In this document: positions 26,701-38,818 of the stretch, one piece after another
Numbering within the stretch: the first letter of the stretch is position 1
How the letters are laid out: the number at the start of each line of letters is the position of its first letter
Origin: Amphirosellinia nigrospora
Taxonomy: Eukaryota > Ascomycota > Sordariomycetes > Xylariales > Xylariaceae
Direction of reading: 5' to 3'
Assembly (NCBI GenBank): GCA_004123355.1
Contig: SCHM01000001.1
Location: 3,712,001-3,776,000 of the forward strand
Length of the DNA: 64,000 bases
Position numbers and translations under genes: made by a program
Notes under the pieces: model-generated
Database searches by the model: none
Seen by the model: only the letters and a program-made list of their open reading frames with translations
Told to the model about the DNA's origin: nothing

Positions 26701-28202
26701 TAGTTTCATCCGGGGTGCATCATGTATGTCTTACACTACTGCTCGTGTATAGGTAATATCATCATTATTATTTATTTATTTACCGGCACTAAAGTAGGCT
26801 TGATCCCCATCCGCAATGTCGCACCGAACTTAGTTCCATGCATGCCGAATGCACCGTCGCGATTTCACCATACCTCGTGGCATGGCCCAGGAAAAGTTTA
26901 ATCAGGGTTCCCAGCGAACCTTACTTAATCAAAACTATACGTACCTACCGAAGTTCATGTACATGGGGCTTACATACCCATTCGCTTCTAGCGTCGAGTC
27001 CCTCTTCTCTATACAACATCGATGAGTTGAGAATAAAGGTATTGTTGTCCTTTAGCCTTCAAGTTTTCCCACAAGCGTGCGCAACTATGTACGGTCAAGT
27101 AAAACGCATATCTAAAACCAATTACGCATTTCTTCGATGGAGGTTGCGACTAGTAGCAGTAAAAATTCAAAGGTAATGATTCCGTTGTCTTTGCACCATA
27201 TGTCGTCGAAATGTTGGGGTTACGTAGCTGGTGAGTATATCTCAGCCGGCAATACCACCCAGCGGGTGCAGGGGGCCAGGGTTGGCCCTTGCTCAAAACC
27301 CGCGACTTTTGAGGTTCAAATAAGAATTGACGAATTCGGATGCAGTTGCAACGGGTTTCCACCGATACCCCAGTCTCATCGGACGTTATCTTTATACTCC
27401 CCCCGTCGCCGTAGATCATTCGCTCGGCTTCCGGGTGTCTACATGTAGACGGCTACGCAAAGGTTAGCCGGATATTCAGATATATTCTGGGGCTGTTCGG
27501 ATCCGTTTCGGCTACCTGGAACTTGTCAGGTCGCTATTTTTTCCATGACCCGTTGCGTTTTCGCATCTTTAAACGATGCGGCGGACTTCTACACCTTCTC
27601 ACTTAATGCCGACAATATTGGTGGCCGCCCTGCTGCGGAACAGACCCTGAATCTAAGTAGTCTCTCTCTTCTGAATTGTCTTGGGTCCACGCCTGAGCTG
27701 AGCACAACAACATGCGTTGAGTTACCAACTATCACATTTCTCCTCTACAAGTATATTGGTGTTTACTACACAGGCCCGTCCTGGATTTCCAGGCCTCAGA
27801 TGTGTAGCACACACACCCATCTCGGTTTTATACAACGAATACTACCTCGGACCAGCATCCTACAGGTTGCCTGGGGTGGTTCGCTAATGGCCCGTGTTGC
27901 GCTTATCTACCGGGCTGGTTACCGGGCATCAATGATGAGATGACGGGATACCTGCTGCAGCAGCGGCAGCGGGTAATAGTGGGTACGGTGGACATAGTGG
28001 GGGTGCAAACCGCGACAGTTGACTTCCGTCGGCACCTTCAATGCTCGCCGTCCCCTTCCCTCCGCAGCCCACACCGGCTCATCTTCGAATTGTCTCAGCA
28101 CCGTTAAAGCATTGAGCTCCCGCCAGAAAATCGTGCTTGCCCTACGAGTCAACAAGTGAAGGTGTTACAATCGCCACCGTTGACAACATCCAGTCATCAC
28201 TC
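23726..28202. other. 4.5-kb gene-free block between CON7 and AAR2
   Basis: No supported gene. Open frames (up to about 130 codons, for example 27545-27943) lack domain features, and their neighbours on both strands are similar in length, as expected by chance. A short (ATTT)n tract lies at about 26767-26782. Confidence 0.45.
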
Positions 28203-29500
28203 ATGGAAGACATCGAGGTTAGCTCGAAAGCCTCATTCCCGAATGGCGGAGATGTTTTTATCCTGGATGACTTGCCGGCAATCTTCACTGTAGGCTGCGA
28301 CACAACGTCATTCAACAGTGCAAAATCATTCCCTGGTTTCCGGGCTATTCCTCCCGGCGCCCATTTGATATGGGTAGCACCCTCCGAGTCAACATCATCA
28401 AGAAGTGGCTATTGGATATGCACGCCTGCAAAGGATGATATAGAACTAGGGCGTGTCTACGTAAAGAAATGGGACAAGTTTAACGAAGTCCTTAGCGATC
28501 CCGTCAGCACAGACGAGGAGCAAAATCAGAACGAGAGCCTAAAGCAAAAATTTGCTCGTCTGTCTCCCTATAATCTTCGTGCAGCCAGTACAGACTCTTC
28601 ACATAAGCTGGCATTGTCCCAAGGAGATGAAGTTCCCGCAGACCTACTTGGCGACCAGAATATCTGGTTTCAACTCACCTCCGCCATACAACCAAATTTA
28701 TTGAGTAGGATCACGGGTCAGAGACAAGACATCTGGCACGTGTCCACAACGGATGGTGTAGTCGGCGATAACGCCTCGGCCGAAGAGACACAGCTGTATG
28801 GTTCGGAAACGTCGTGCTTACGGTTCATATTTCCCATGGACGCGCGTCTAATCAATCCCGACGCCACAGGGGAAGTCAGAACGCGCCAGGCATTAGACCC
28901 AAGTGGATGGGTAATCCAAAAACTCGAGGATCCTGACAGCGACCACCAGCCAGAAGACTTGACTGGGAACTTCAATTTGCCTTTCTCGTCGGCATGCATC
29001 TTGGAAACTTTTCTTGTATCGAACAGTGGTTCTACTTGGCCACCGAGCTCATCTTTCGATCTTACAGCTTGGCGGTCGACAGACCACAACAAACGCGTAG
29101 CCTTATCCAGACAATCCATGCTCAGCTGTTGTATAACGACCGGTACCTTGAAGGAGACATCTTCGACTTGATGCCAAAACATACGCGCAAATTACGGCTA
29201 GCCCTGACCACTTACAAAACCCGCTTGGATGAGAAGCTCTTAGCACTCGGTGATCTCTCCACTCCGGACCAACTCGCTGTTAGTATCGCCTTTTCGTCAC
29301 TAGAGTCTTGGCTGTTGCGGCTGGGATGGGATCTCAGGGGTGATTACGTTAGGCTAGGCAATGTGATGCTCGAAGATGGTGAGATGGTGGAGGCGGAACT
29401 TTCCGACTTTGAAGATGAGGATGAGAGAGGCGAGTTTGCTCCCACTGTTGTCGAGATGGAGAATGGTAGAGAGGCCGGTTTGCTATCCTGGGATTCGTGA
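28203..29500 (+). CDS. AAR2: AAR2 family U5 snRNP assembly factor (one-base frameshift)
   Basis: Apparently intronless. The start ATG at 28203 opens MEDIEVSSKA; the frame extends further left but without a better ATG. The product is about 432 residues. The N-terminal half has the AAR2 beta-sandwich pattern (GDVFILDDLP, the AIPPGAHLIWVAPSE turn, then GYWI). The C-terminal half is the helical domain (ELQFAFLVGMHLGNFSC, EQWFYLATELIFRS), ending in an acidic tail. Aar2 binds the RNase-H-like domain of Prp8 and holds U5 snRNP in a cytoplasmic precursor until exchange for Brr2. The reading frame changes at the GGG at 28965-28967: one more G joins EDLTGE to LQFAFLV without other change. This is most likely a lost base in the assembly. 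Both halves are strongly protein-like, so one gene is called. Confidence 0.88.
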
Positions 29501-31869
29501 ACGTTACTAGGAAACACTATCACGTGGATCCCCGCTCCTCCCGCATCTTTTGAATTCAATTGCAAATACTCTCTTTAGGGGGTTGATTTGGGACAAATGT
29601 TACCCAACCACTCTCATTACCCTGTTTTCGTTGCCCTATTCTGGATCGCTCGGTTTTGTCCACCCAATAAATGCCCTTCCCGCTGTACCTTATGCAGCAC
29701 GTTGAATCCCTCAAGTTGTGATGATCACTTCAATTTTACTTACGAAATATGGATGGATCACCTCTACCTATTAAATTTCAGCTATTACCCATCACCCAGT
29801 AGTGGGATTCTGGCTAGACCTGCCACTTTCATCAGTTAGTGTCTTGAGGACGGACTATGCCAGAAGGGCTCTCAACCTTACGAAGGTAGGGCAGGTACAG
29901 TGCGGAATCTACTTGCTAGGCTCTTATCAAATATCCACACAATCTAGCTGCCTTCTCGACGGCCCCTAGACCACGTTTCTTAATATGACAACTAATTAAT
30001 ATCCCTTGCAGTCCTTTTCATGTCCCGGTAAGGATTAGCATGAAACGAATACCCATGCCTGTATAAGGCTGACAATCCAATCGGATCTCGAATATATCAA
30101 CCCACTATTGGCTACGTCCCATACAATCGGCATAAGCTATGTAGTCCTAGGCCCTATATACGAGGTTTCCGTACAATTCGTATAGTCCCGAAGTATCATA
30201 GACTGTACGACAACTGCGATTTATATACGAGGCTCTTCGTATGGTTCGTTTAAACATACTCGGCACGCTACGTGGGTTGCCGTTCGGCGAACAGATAAAG
30301 GTGTGTGGCTATCAGATAACGGCGTTATGTTCGAGTCCGATTAGTGCCAGCATCCGCGGTTGTTCTCCCTATCTGATATTGGCGGATAGACTATATTTCT
30401 ATTGGGACTTTGGTGTCCCCCTTCTACTCTATCCTACGGTGTATACCACGACTATGACCCCATACATACGTCGCAAGGGCGATAACCTTTGAGACCGCTA
30501 TACGTGTATTACCGCCTCAGCTTCGTACCTAGCTTGTCACCATTCCCCGCCCGGGATCCAATATTAGCTTTTAGTATCGAGGAAGAAAGCCCCTATCTAT
30601 CTAGTAGAGTTTGCGCTATTTGATAATCCGTATACGCGGACCAGAAGTCCGCACCTGCCTGGCATCCAGTCTCCGGAGGGTATTCCGGCGCGTTCCGTGA
30701 CATTTGTTTCATGATTTCCAAGTCTTTATCTGGTAGCTTACTACTTTGATCGGCGGTCTCCCATGTGTCGCCCTAAGGGCGGGAGAAAGCCGTAGTTACT
30801 TACAGTGCGTAATACATTCGTCAGGCAGGCATAATGTCCTGAGGAACATACTACCTAGCTTCCTTGATATCCAGCTAGTGCGGCAAAGTGTGGAGGAGGC
30901 ACAGTATCATACTTCCCAAGTACAACAAATACTCGCGCGCAGGAACTGCCCTGTCAAATACTTCATCTCTTGGGGATATCGTGAACAATATCCACATCGC
31001 ATCCTGTCACTAGCTTCTATGCGGCTACTAACTCCCATTACTAATTCAAGAACCGTTCTCCCCCCTCCCCCTAAACATTACCTTTCTCATGAAAAACCTA
31101 CTCACGCTAGTGCTTAAGTAGAAAGGCGTTCGACTTAGGCCCATTGTCTAGATCCGCGAGGCAGATTCCGGTAATCCACCGCTGGAGAACGGACTCGCAA
31201 GTACTTACCTGGAAGGCTGGGCCGCTGCCCCAGGTTTTATTAACCACGCGCTTAGTGTTATGAGGCTATTCTACTAAACTCGCCGCCGTGTCCTGTCACC
31301 TACAATTAGTGTATATATCTGTGCCTAATATGTGCCAGGGGGGGCTACGAGATCAGGCAATCTAGATTATACAAGACAGACAAGGGTTCTCACGCCGCAT
31401 CATCACGTCATCCGAGTACGAAACGATTCTTCTAACTCAACAGGAAAATCAAAACGAACGAGACATGACGAAAGCCCCTGTTCATAGACAAAATGTAGTA
31501 TACAGTGCGGCTTAGCAGAGTGAGTTCTCGGCGTGTATGTCATATGTTATTATCTTATATTATCGCAATATGAACACTCTGTACGAAGCGCTCTGCCGAC
31601 TTGTCGTGGCGGTACGAGGGTCCCAAGAGCTCTGCCACTTCTGACTACGTTTCTTTGTACCTGCCAGAATTCTGTTTTACTTAATACCGTTAATATAAGG
31701 TATTCGGCGCGAAATAAGGCTGTATTAGGCGTAGTCCCAAATATCAGATTGTAGTGGAGAGAGAGAGTAAACAATTGAAGTGCTAGAGCACGGACCACCT
31801 GCCGTAATATGGGAAAGCATAAGGTGATAACTAATTACATCATGTGAATCTGCCGAAACTAGTACTAAG

Positions 31870-31885
31870 TTTTTTTTTTTTTTTT
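31870..31885. repeat. T16 homopolymer
   Basis: Sixteen T in a row inside the gene-free block, the longest homopolymer I noticed in the window. It could be the tail of a retroposed sequence on the minus strand or a simple mononucleotide repeat. Confidence 0.8.
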
Positions 31886-34331
31886 CGTGGGCAAGTCACC
31901 AAGCTTTTCTCCCTCTACTGATCTACGTGAGTCTCGGACCTATACCTTAGCGGTCAGCATCTGACTCTGGTATATAATAGAGTAACTCTGCATTGAAAAT
32001 TCAACCGTGTCTAGGATCATCCGCATATTGTTGATCTATGGTGGTTTTGGTCTCCTTTCATCAACCGAAGCGAGAGAAACCAGACGATATTTTACACTCC
32101 ATCTAGTTCAGAATTAGCGGGGAAGATACGTGAAAGTCTCTGTCCTGTGGGGCGAACGTGAGATTGAGGACCAACCAACTCCTCAATATTTGTTTGCAAA
32201 AAATCAACGCATGCCTTCGCAGCACGATGCAAACTTGATCCCCACTTACATCGGTAGACAATCATACATCCGCCATACCTACTGATACGATATCTACTAG
32301 TCAGTCACAAGGGCACTTGGGTACCGTGAGGATCAACCGTTGACCGCTGCTGATAGCCTCTGGAGACAAGCTAAGGGGGTCACCGCCGCGAAAAAGTGAT
32401 GATGCCCTCTTAAAGCCTATTCGTCCACTTCACCTATGTGAGGTCTGGCCCAGGCATATCTCCACAATGGGCAAGCATAGTCAGCATCATAATACTGCAA
32501 TATTACGGCATCATCTTCTGGATTTCATATCACATCGGAAGCATGTTGGCCGTAGCGATCTTCACACACAAGATCTGACTGACTGACTGACTAGGTACAC
32601 ACTTCATTGGTTACGTCGACTTTTCGGAGGGGGTAAGCCCCCAACCCGTATCTCTTTTCTACGATTTGTCGTGGTCGCCCGCATTCTAGAAATCACGTAA
32701 GCCCCCCTTCCTTCTCGATGGAGAAGTCTGGACGTGTTATACAGTCATCCCACACCCCCCCTTATGGGGTGCGTCACGCGCCTGTCCGTAGGGGTTATAG
32801 CTACAAGCAACAGCATCCTTTATCTAAACCGTGGTCGCATCGAAGCCCATGAATAATGCAACCGTGATTCTACTGTAGGTACTTGCCCATTACCTCGGGT
32901 CTACCTTACTGAGAGCCCGCTTGTTTGTACCATTCCCAATAGCCGTTTTGGAAATAGTGCCTTGGGTGTGCTCCATGATAGACCTTGGAGTAAGTCCCTC
33001 GGTTAAGCTTGTCGCGCCGAATTTCCCCATGATATGCCCTTCGACCTAATCGTCGAAACTATTTAGGCAAGTAGAATTTTTATGTGCGGGTGCCACAAGA
33101 CATAGGAATACAGACGTAGATAAAGAGACTCCTCGTATATAGCCAGATAGTTGATAGCCTCCAGAGGGTGTGATTTCGGAGACACTTCGTACAACACCAA
33201 GTGTCTATCGCCTACCGTATGCTGTGGTAATGACATCAAGGCTTCAGTGAGCCTTCGGATAATAGTTTTCAAAAGCTGAATGTCACCGATATACTTTTGT
33301 GTGATGATGCTCTTGTGTCACAATCGGAGGTTGCCCCACATCTGTACTGATAACTCAGAACAGTTTCTATCTGTGACTTACGTCCGTAGTATGATAGAGG
33401 GGGATATCAACAAGATAATTAATTCCCTGGTCGGTGTCTAAACGAGGCATGTTCGTACGACTGTTGAATCGTATACTTGGCAATACACGAACCTGTTCCA
33501 TGCTTGGTGCCTACTTAGGTTGGTTATTTCCCCTCGCGGTTACACAAAATATTTTGGCGGGCATTAATTACCATCTTAGTCGGAATATCTGCCAGCCCTC
33601 GCTTAAAAAAAGACGACAAGAAACGGCTCTAATCTCGGCTATTTTAAAAAACAAGGTGGTAATAGACACACTATCTATGATCCCCAGATCCCACCATCTA
33701 GAAAAACCCCGCTTCCCCAAGTTTTTAGTTAGTCGAACGAGAGACGTAGCATAGGGCAGGAATAGTTACAGTATCTTGTGGAGGAGGGGTCGATACTCTA
33801 CCGTAGTGTAGTGTTACGCGGCGCTTAGAATCGAAGCCCCGAATGAGCCGGGAACAGTAGGTAGTGGCTTAGCCATCGTTAGTCGTGCCCTAAACACGGC
33901 TGCCCATTTCCTCGCGCTAGAGATGCTGGACCGAACTAAGATGGCCAGAAGCTTGTCGGTGATATCGGCTCTGCCTTGGATAGCGTGAGTACTTCGATTA
34001 GGCATACAGTATACGGCTCTCCTGGCGAGTTGGATCCCAAGACTCGTGGATAGATAGCTTCACCTGGGTCACCCTTTGCCCGTGGGCGGATATAGGAACT
34101 CAAAAAGTCGGAATCACGAAAGGGAGGAATTTCAAAGCTCGATGACCTTTCAATCATTGGCGCGGGGGAACGACGAAGTGGTAAGGACTAGTGTCTCTTC
34201 GGACGATACGGTCCGTAAATATACCCTTCTCCCTACGGATGTTCCGCGATGATAAATTTAGATATATTCCAAGCACCCTATAGCTACTGACCGGCCGTAC
34301 CTGTCAGGATCTTCGGATATGGGTGTAATAC

Positions 34332-34392
34332 GATACTTGTTGTCACGCAAAGGGTCTAAATCCCCTTATGCCATAGGCTAGTCTCCTATCTC
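34332..34392 (+). repeat. Diverged dispersed repeat, copy A
   Basis: Shares GATACTTGTTGTCAC (34332-34346) and TAGGCTAGTCTCCTATCTC (34374-34392) with copy B, in the same order and nearly the same spacing (61 and 60 nt). The intervening and flanking bases differ partly by transitions (for example ATACG against ATATG just before the first block). Confidence 0.7.
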
Positions 34393-35794
34393 CAGCCATA
34401 AACACACTTCTTCTGTGTTTCGGAGGAGCAGCATCGTGACAGCACCCCTTGTCTATCGACCATGCTACGGTATCAAGAGCCAACGGTTGGCTGATTGCAG
34501 GGCTTAGGCTCTATGTCCGAAAGTCGGCTTTACTGTGGCCCCTTTTCCCCAGACAGTCGAGGCGAACGCGAGCATGACAGGAATGGCCTTAACACCGACT
34601 TGAGTCTGCTGAACGTATTGTGTGATTTGGCGCACTACAGCCGGTGGGCAAGAACAACTTTGGTGTCTGCTTGATGGTATCTGAAATGGCTGAGTTGCTT
34701 TTATTCAGAGTTGGGAATCTGTGATACATTAGGTAGGTCATCTATGTTACACGGCGCTCGCGCGGAGCTCGCTAAATACTACCCTGCGAGGCTGAAGCAG
34801 TCGTACAAAGTTATCATGACTCGCAATCGCTCATACAGCTGAAATATATCACCGAGACACACAAACCCCGACTACACGAGTCTAAGCAGGTTCGCGAAGC
34901 CGTAGGAAGGATATAAGGGAGGATTCGAGCATAAAAGGCACGGAATCCTCTTGCTTGAAGAAATAGAGAAGATAGGTCTCCAAGGCGCCTTTGGCACCTT
35001 GATTGATTATTAGTCAATTTGAACTAATTCCAAGCCCTCTACCTGAGCCCTTGTGGCAATCTATACTGGTTGTGTCAGGGAGGTCTCGAAACTACTTTTA
35101 TGGTCGTGATATGGCTATATACAGAGAGCCGCTTTGTCTTCGTTGTGTGCCTTGTGCCTTGCCTCATAGCACATATACTTAACTCAAAGCTCGGCCTTAT
35201 CGAAGTAGCTGATTTACGTTGGATTAGGTCACCTGTAGAGACGTCGTGTCACATCTACTATTGAAGTTTGCGTAGTTATTAACTGTTTGGTTATAATGAC
35301 AAGGCTGTTTGCTTACTCTTTCCATTCCGGTGGTTTGTATGTTTGCAAAATGTTGGTGTCTTGGCAATGTAGATAGCAGCGTATCAGTCCACATGTAGCG
35401 ATCGTATTCACAATACTCAAAATTAAAATATAATCAATACGCGGCAATAGAATCCACACTATGCGTGAAAATGTTGAATTCGGAGTAGGCAGCTGAGCTC
35501 GCCTTGCCTAGCCTTGCGGCTTGTAAAACGTACAAAGGGACTGAGTAGCGAATCTAAGACCGGGAACCTAGCTATCACCTATATTATTATACGAGTACAT
35601 CTCTCCTTACACGAGACCTCGGCTTTCTAACTACCCGTATATTTCCTGTCCTATTCGAGATAGCTAAGCAGGAGACGGGTAAATGTATATATAAGGCTGG
35701 AGATCTCCCGTCTCGTATAATCAGGGGGCAAGACCATTATGGCCTCCTTGGACCTTTTCCGAATCATCAGGATATGTGTTTACCGGCGCAATAT

Positions 35795-35854
35795 GATACT
35801 TGTTGTCACATAAGTGATCCGAGATCTCTATGTCGTAGGCTAGTCTCCTATCTC
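35795..35854 (+). repeat. Diverged dispersed repeat, copy B
   Basis: Second copy of the element at 34332-34392: matching blocks at 35795-35809 and 35836-35854, with similarity continuing downstream (AGC..TA.ACAC). Same orientation, 1.46 kb apart. Confidence 0.7.
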
Positions 35855-37354
35855 TAGCTATACACATACGCCCGTAGTCCGAAAGGAGTGGCGTGGGCAG
35901 TGGTGTTTTGACACAAGCTCTTGTTCACGGGCCCTTTTTGCAAGGCTCTGCATTTGATCATCGTTTCTAGGCCCCTAATTGAGCGTTACAAGGGCAAGCG
36001 ACAGAAGTGATGAGCCACAGGGCCTCCAGCTACTTGGAGTCCTATATGGTTGAGTAGACTCCGACAACGCCTTTCGACCTGCCCATGAATAAAAGGCATA
36101 AGTGAGGCTGCACTATAGAGAGAAATAATAAACCGGCGACCCTATAGACTCCAGAAGGATTATTAGCCGAAAAGAGTCCCAAGTTCCAAGCACTTGAGCA
36201 CAAGCCCCATCAACGGCGTGTTCTCATTCAGAGCTGAAGCCAACATTATAACCCTGTGTGCCGTCGTGACGAATCTCGCATTTTGAATCAAGGCCCCATC
36301 TATAGCCGGGGCTGCAAACTCCCTACAATGCTTATCGCCAGCGTTATTGGGGCCGCATAACTGATATGGGACACCATTATAATCCCGCCTAGACAGATAA
36401 AACTAATTTACAGCTAACCGTCCGTTTCCCAGGATAATTATCTATTTCAACGCAATAAGCAGGTGCTGTCCGGGCTCCTAGTAAACCGGTCGCTAGAAGG
36501 TGGGGATTCACGTCTTTAAGGTAGCTGACGAATTGACACGCAATGGAATGTCTGATCTCTATGACGTCGAACCTGAGTGGTGAAATATTGAACACTCACT
36601 ATTGAGGAATATCAATATAAAAAGTAGTCTGTTGAGGCTCTTAAATAAGAAATAGAGGATAGCGAGGAAAATTTAGTGGCCAATACGGTTTTCCGGAGGG
36701 GGGTTCGAGGGCCCAAATATTCTGATTCCTGTAGAAAATGAATGCTAGTTTGAGAATCCTGTCATTGAGTAATTTACGTTAATGGCGAGTCCGATATGAG
36801 CTATACCGGAAAGAATGAGCTTCCATGTTAGCTTCAGCGTCTAGCTCATTCGTATGATTTTGGGCATTCGACGAGACAAGTCACTCTTCTAGTAGAATTA
36901 TTTTGATTATACTTGGGGTCGTTTCGTAACCTATCTTTGTCGTTCCACGAGTACGTCGAATTCAAATTGCACGCTCACAATGCATGAGAGCATTCTTCAC
37001 TGGGACTTTAGTCGTACTTTGTTCAGAATTTGTGTCGTTTCATTCGCCTAATCCCTTACAACCAGACAGAATATCCCTGTCATGTAAATGCAATGACCAC
37101 AGGAAAGGCACTTGGGACCAATAGCCTCGCCGGGTTTCCTTTTATAACTCCCTCAAGTCCGACTATCGCCACCACTCCGGGCTCACGAAAGAACCAGGAG
37201 AGACAAGGAAGACAAAACCAGCCCCGCATGGGTTGATAGGATCCATCGTTCGCATGCCGTGCTTCTCCGTACCAAAGGACTGGTCTGCTCTTCTCCATCG
37301 CTTCCCCACCAGAACCACGACCGCAAAAGTAGAAGGTAGCTTGACGCTTCCACT

Positions 37355-38182
37355 TTAACGGTAGGACTTCTGGTACCGGGCACGGGCACCCGGACCACCG
37401 AATTTCTTGGGTTCACATCGTCGGTTGTCGGCGACTAGGAGGGTACGGTCGTATTGGACGAGGGCCTGCTTTAGCAGGTTCTTGCTGTGCTCGTCGACGT
37501 ATTTCTGGTAGTAGGCGATAAGGGCCTAGGTTTCGATGGTCAGCTCGTGTGCTCCCTCTCCCACAACCTAAACTGTCTCGATGGATTGCAGGGTCGTCGT
37601 AGTTATGGTATTTACCTTGCTGATGGCCTGTCGGACGGCGTAGACCTGGCTGGTCTGACCACCTCCGCTCACGCGCACGCGGATGTCGACATTGGCGAAC
37701 TTATCGAGGCCGATGACGAGAAGGGGCTCGTAGACCTTGAAGCGGAGGACGGCGGGCTCGACGAGGCTGAGGGGCTTTCCTGTAATCGAACTATTAGAAC
37801 GCTGGCCGTCGCACCGTCTTTGAATCGGGGCTGGATGTACCGTTACCCTTGATCAGGCCAGAGCCAGACTTGCAGGCCTATCGCAGCGTGTCAGTATGTC
37901 TGTCTCATGTGAACCGGGTATTTTTTTTAGCGCCATACCGCAACTGCTGTAGCAGATTTCTTCTTCTGTGTCGTGAATTCCGTCAGTATATCTGCCGTCA
38001 CGTCCAAATCTCGAGACCGATTGGGAGGTATGGAGGCATGGAGGGGGAGGGGGAGGGGGGTATCGTACGCCGAAGCACTCTGTAAAACGATGCGCCTGTG
38101 TTAGCGAATATGTCTATCTCAACCGGTCATAATCAATACGGGAGTCGCGGAAACACGTACGAACTGATTGAGCCGAAGCCAT
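37355..38182 (-). CDS. RPS16: 40S ribosomal protein S16 (uS9), six exons including an 11-nt microexon
   Basis: Exons in transcription order: 38182-38161, 38079-38069, 37965-37939, 37877-37841, 37779-37616, 37525-37355. They total 432 nt and encode 143 residues, the same length as yeast Rps16, with no frame break. The protein begins MASAQSVQCFGKKK, contains [34 protein letters not shown] and QVYAVRQAI, and ends [14 protein letters not shown]. The long conserved C-terminal tail reaches the decoding centre, where its last Arg contacts P-site tRNA. Exon 2 is only 11 nt (38069-38079, encoding the end of Q and CFG). Its flanks TTTTACAG and GTACGA are good splice sites, and skipping it would shift the frame. 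All five introns are GT..AG and short. The third exon is also small (27 nt). The gene is divergent from SNF8. Confidence 0.95.
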
Positions 38183-38818
38183 GTTGGCGGTCTCACTGAA
38201 GTTGGTCGTGTTGTTCGGGCGGAGGGCGAAACTGGGCTTGTCGAGTGTGGAAACGCAGTGAGCGAACTTCACGTCGGCTTAGGGAATTTTCGTGGTCGTT
38301 TATGGTGGAGTTGCGATTTGTGCGTTCTGGTGGGCACTTTTTTGCCTGGGTCTCGCCAGCATGTGGCTTGAGCTCTGGCGCAGCGTGGCAGTGTGTTTAT
38401 GTGGCGCATTTGGTCAAGTGGGGCTGATATGATTGGGGACCCGCTTCGAGCCTATCGCCTGCCGAAGATATGCCGGACTTGATTAAAGCATAAGGTGTGA
38501 ACACATGCATATATAAGTGGGGCGACGGACGACTTCACCTCTTAGCCTCATTGCTTCACCTCACTCGGGAGCAGCAATGCCTTTTACTTCTAGGATGCTT
38601 TATGATATGTATGATACCTACCTCTACTGAATCAAGAGTTGACAAAACCTTCATTAATGGTGAAATGAGCCACCCTTCCCTCAACTTATCGAGTGAAGCT
38701 ACGTGATCTAGGGGACTTAAGGCTAAACGTTGGTGGACTTGATATACGAGGCTAGCAACCTCAGCAGCAAAGCACAAATCCAATATATATATAGATAATA
38801 CACCAATAAATAGGCAAC
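38183..38818. promoter_or_regulatory. Divergent promoter of RPS16 (-) and SNF8 (+)
   Basis: 636 bp between the two start codons. No open frame of interest. The sequence next to RPS16 is G-rich on the plus strand (C/T-rich on its coding strand), as is common upstream of fungal ribosomal protein genes. An AT-rich stretch with TATATATAT lies about 40 bases before the SNF8 start. Confidence 0.5.

Larger units (their letters stand above)
29501..37354. other. 7.9-kb gene-free block with diverged repeats
   Basis: No convincing coding region on either strand; open frames are under 125 codons and featureless. The block holds a diverged repeat pair (34332-34392 and 35795-35854), a short direct repeat TATATACGAGG at 30155-30165 and 30222-30232, a T16 run at 31870-31885 and a (GACT)n stretch at about 32575-32592. 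It looks like old, decayed repeat DNA, but no transposon protein is readable. Confidence 0.45.

Noticed and set aside
37487-37852. 121-codon open frame on the plus strand
   Set aside because: It is the antisense shadow of RPS16 exons, whose minus-strand reading gives an unmistakable uS9 protein.
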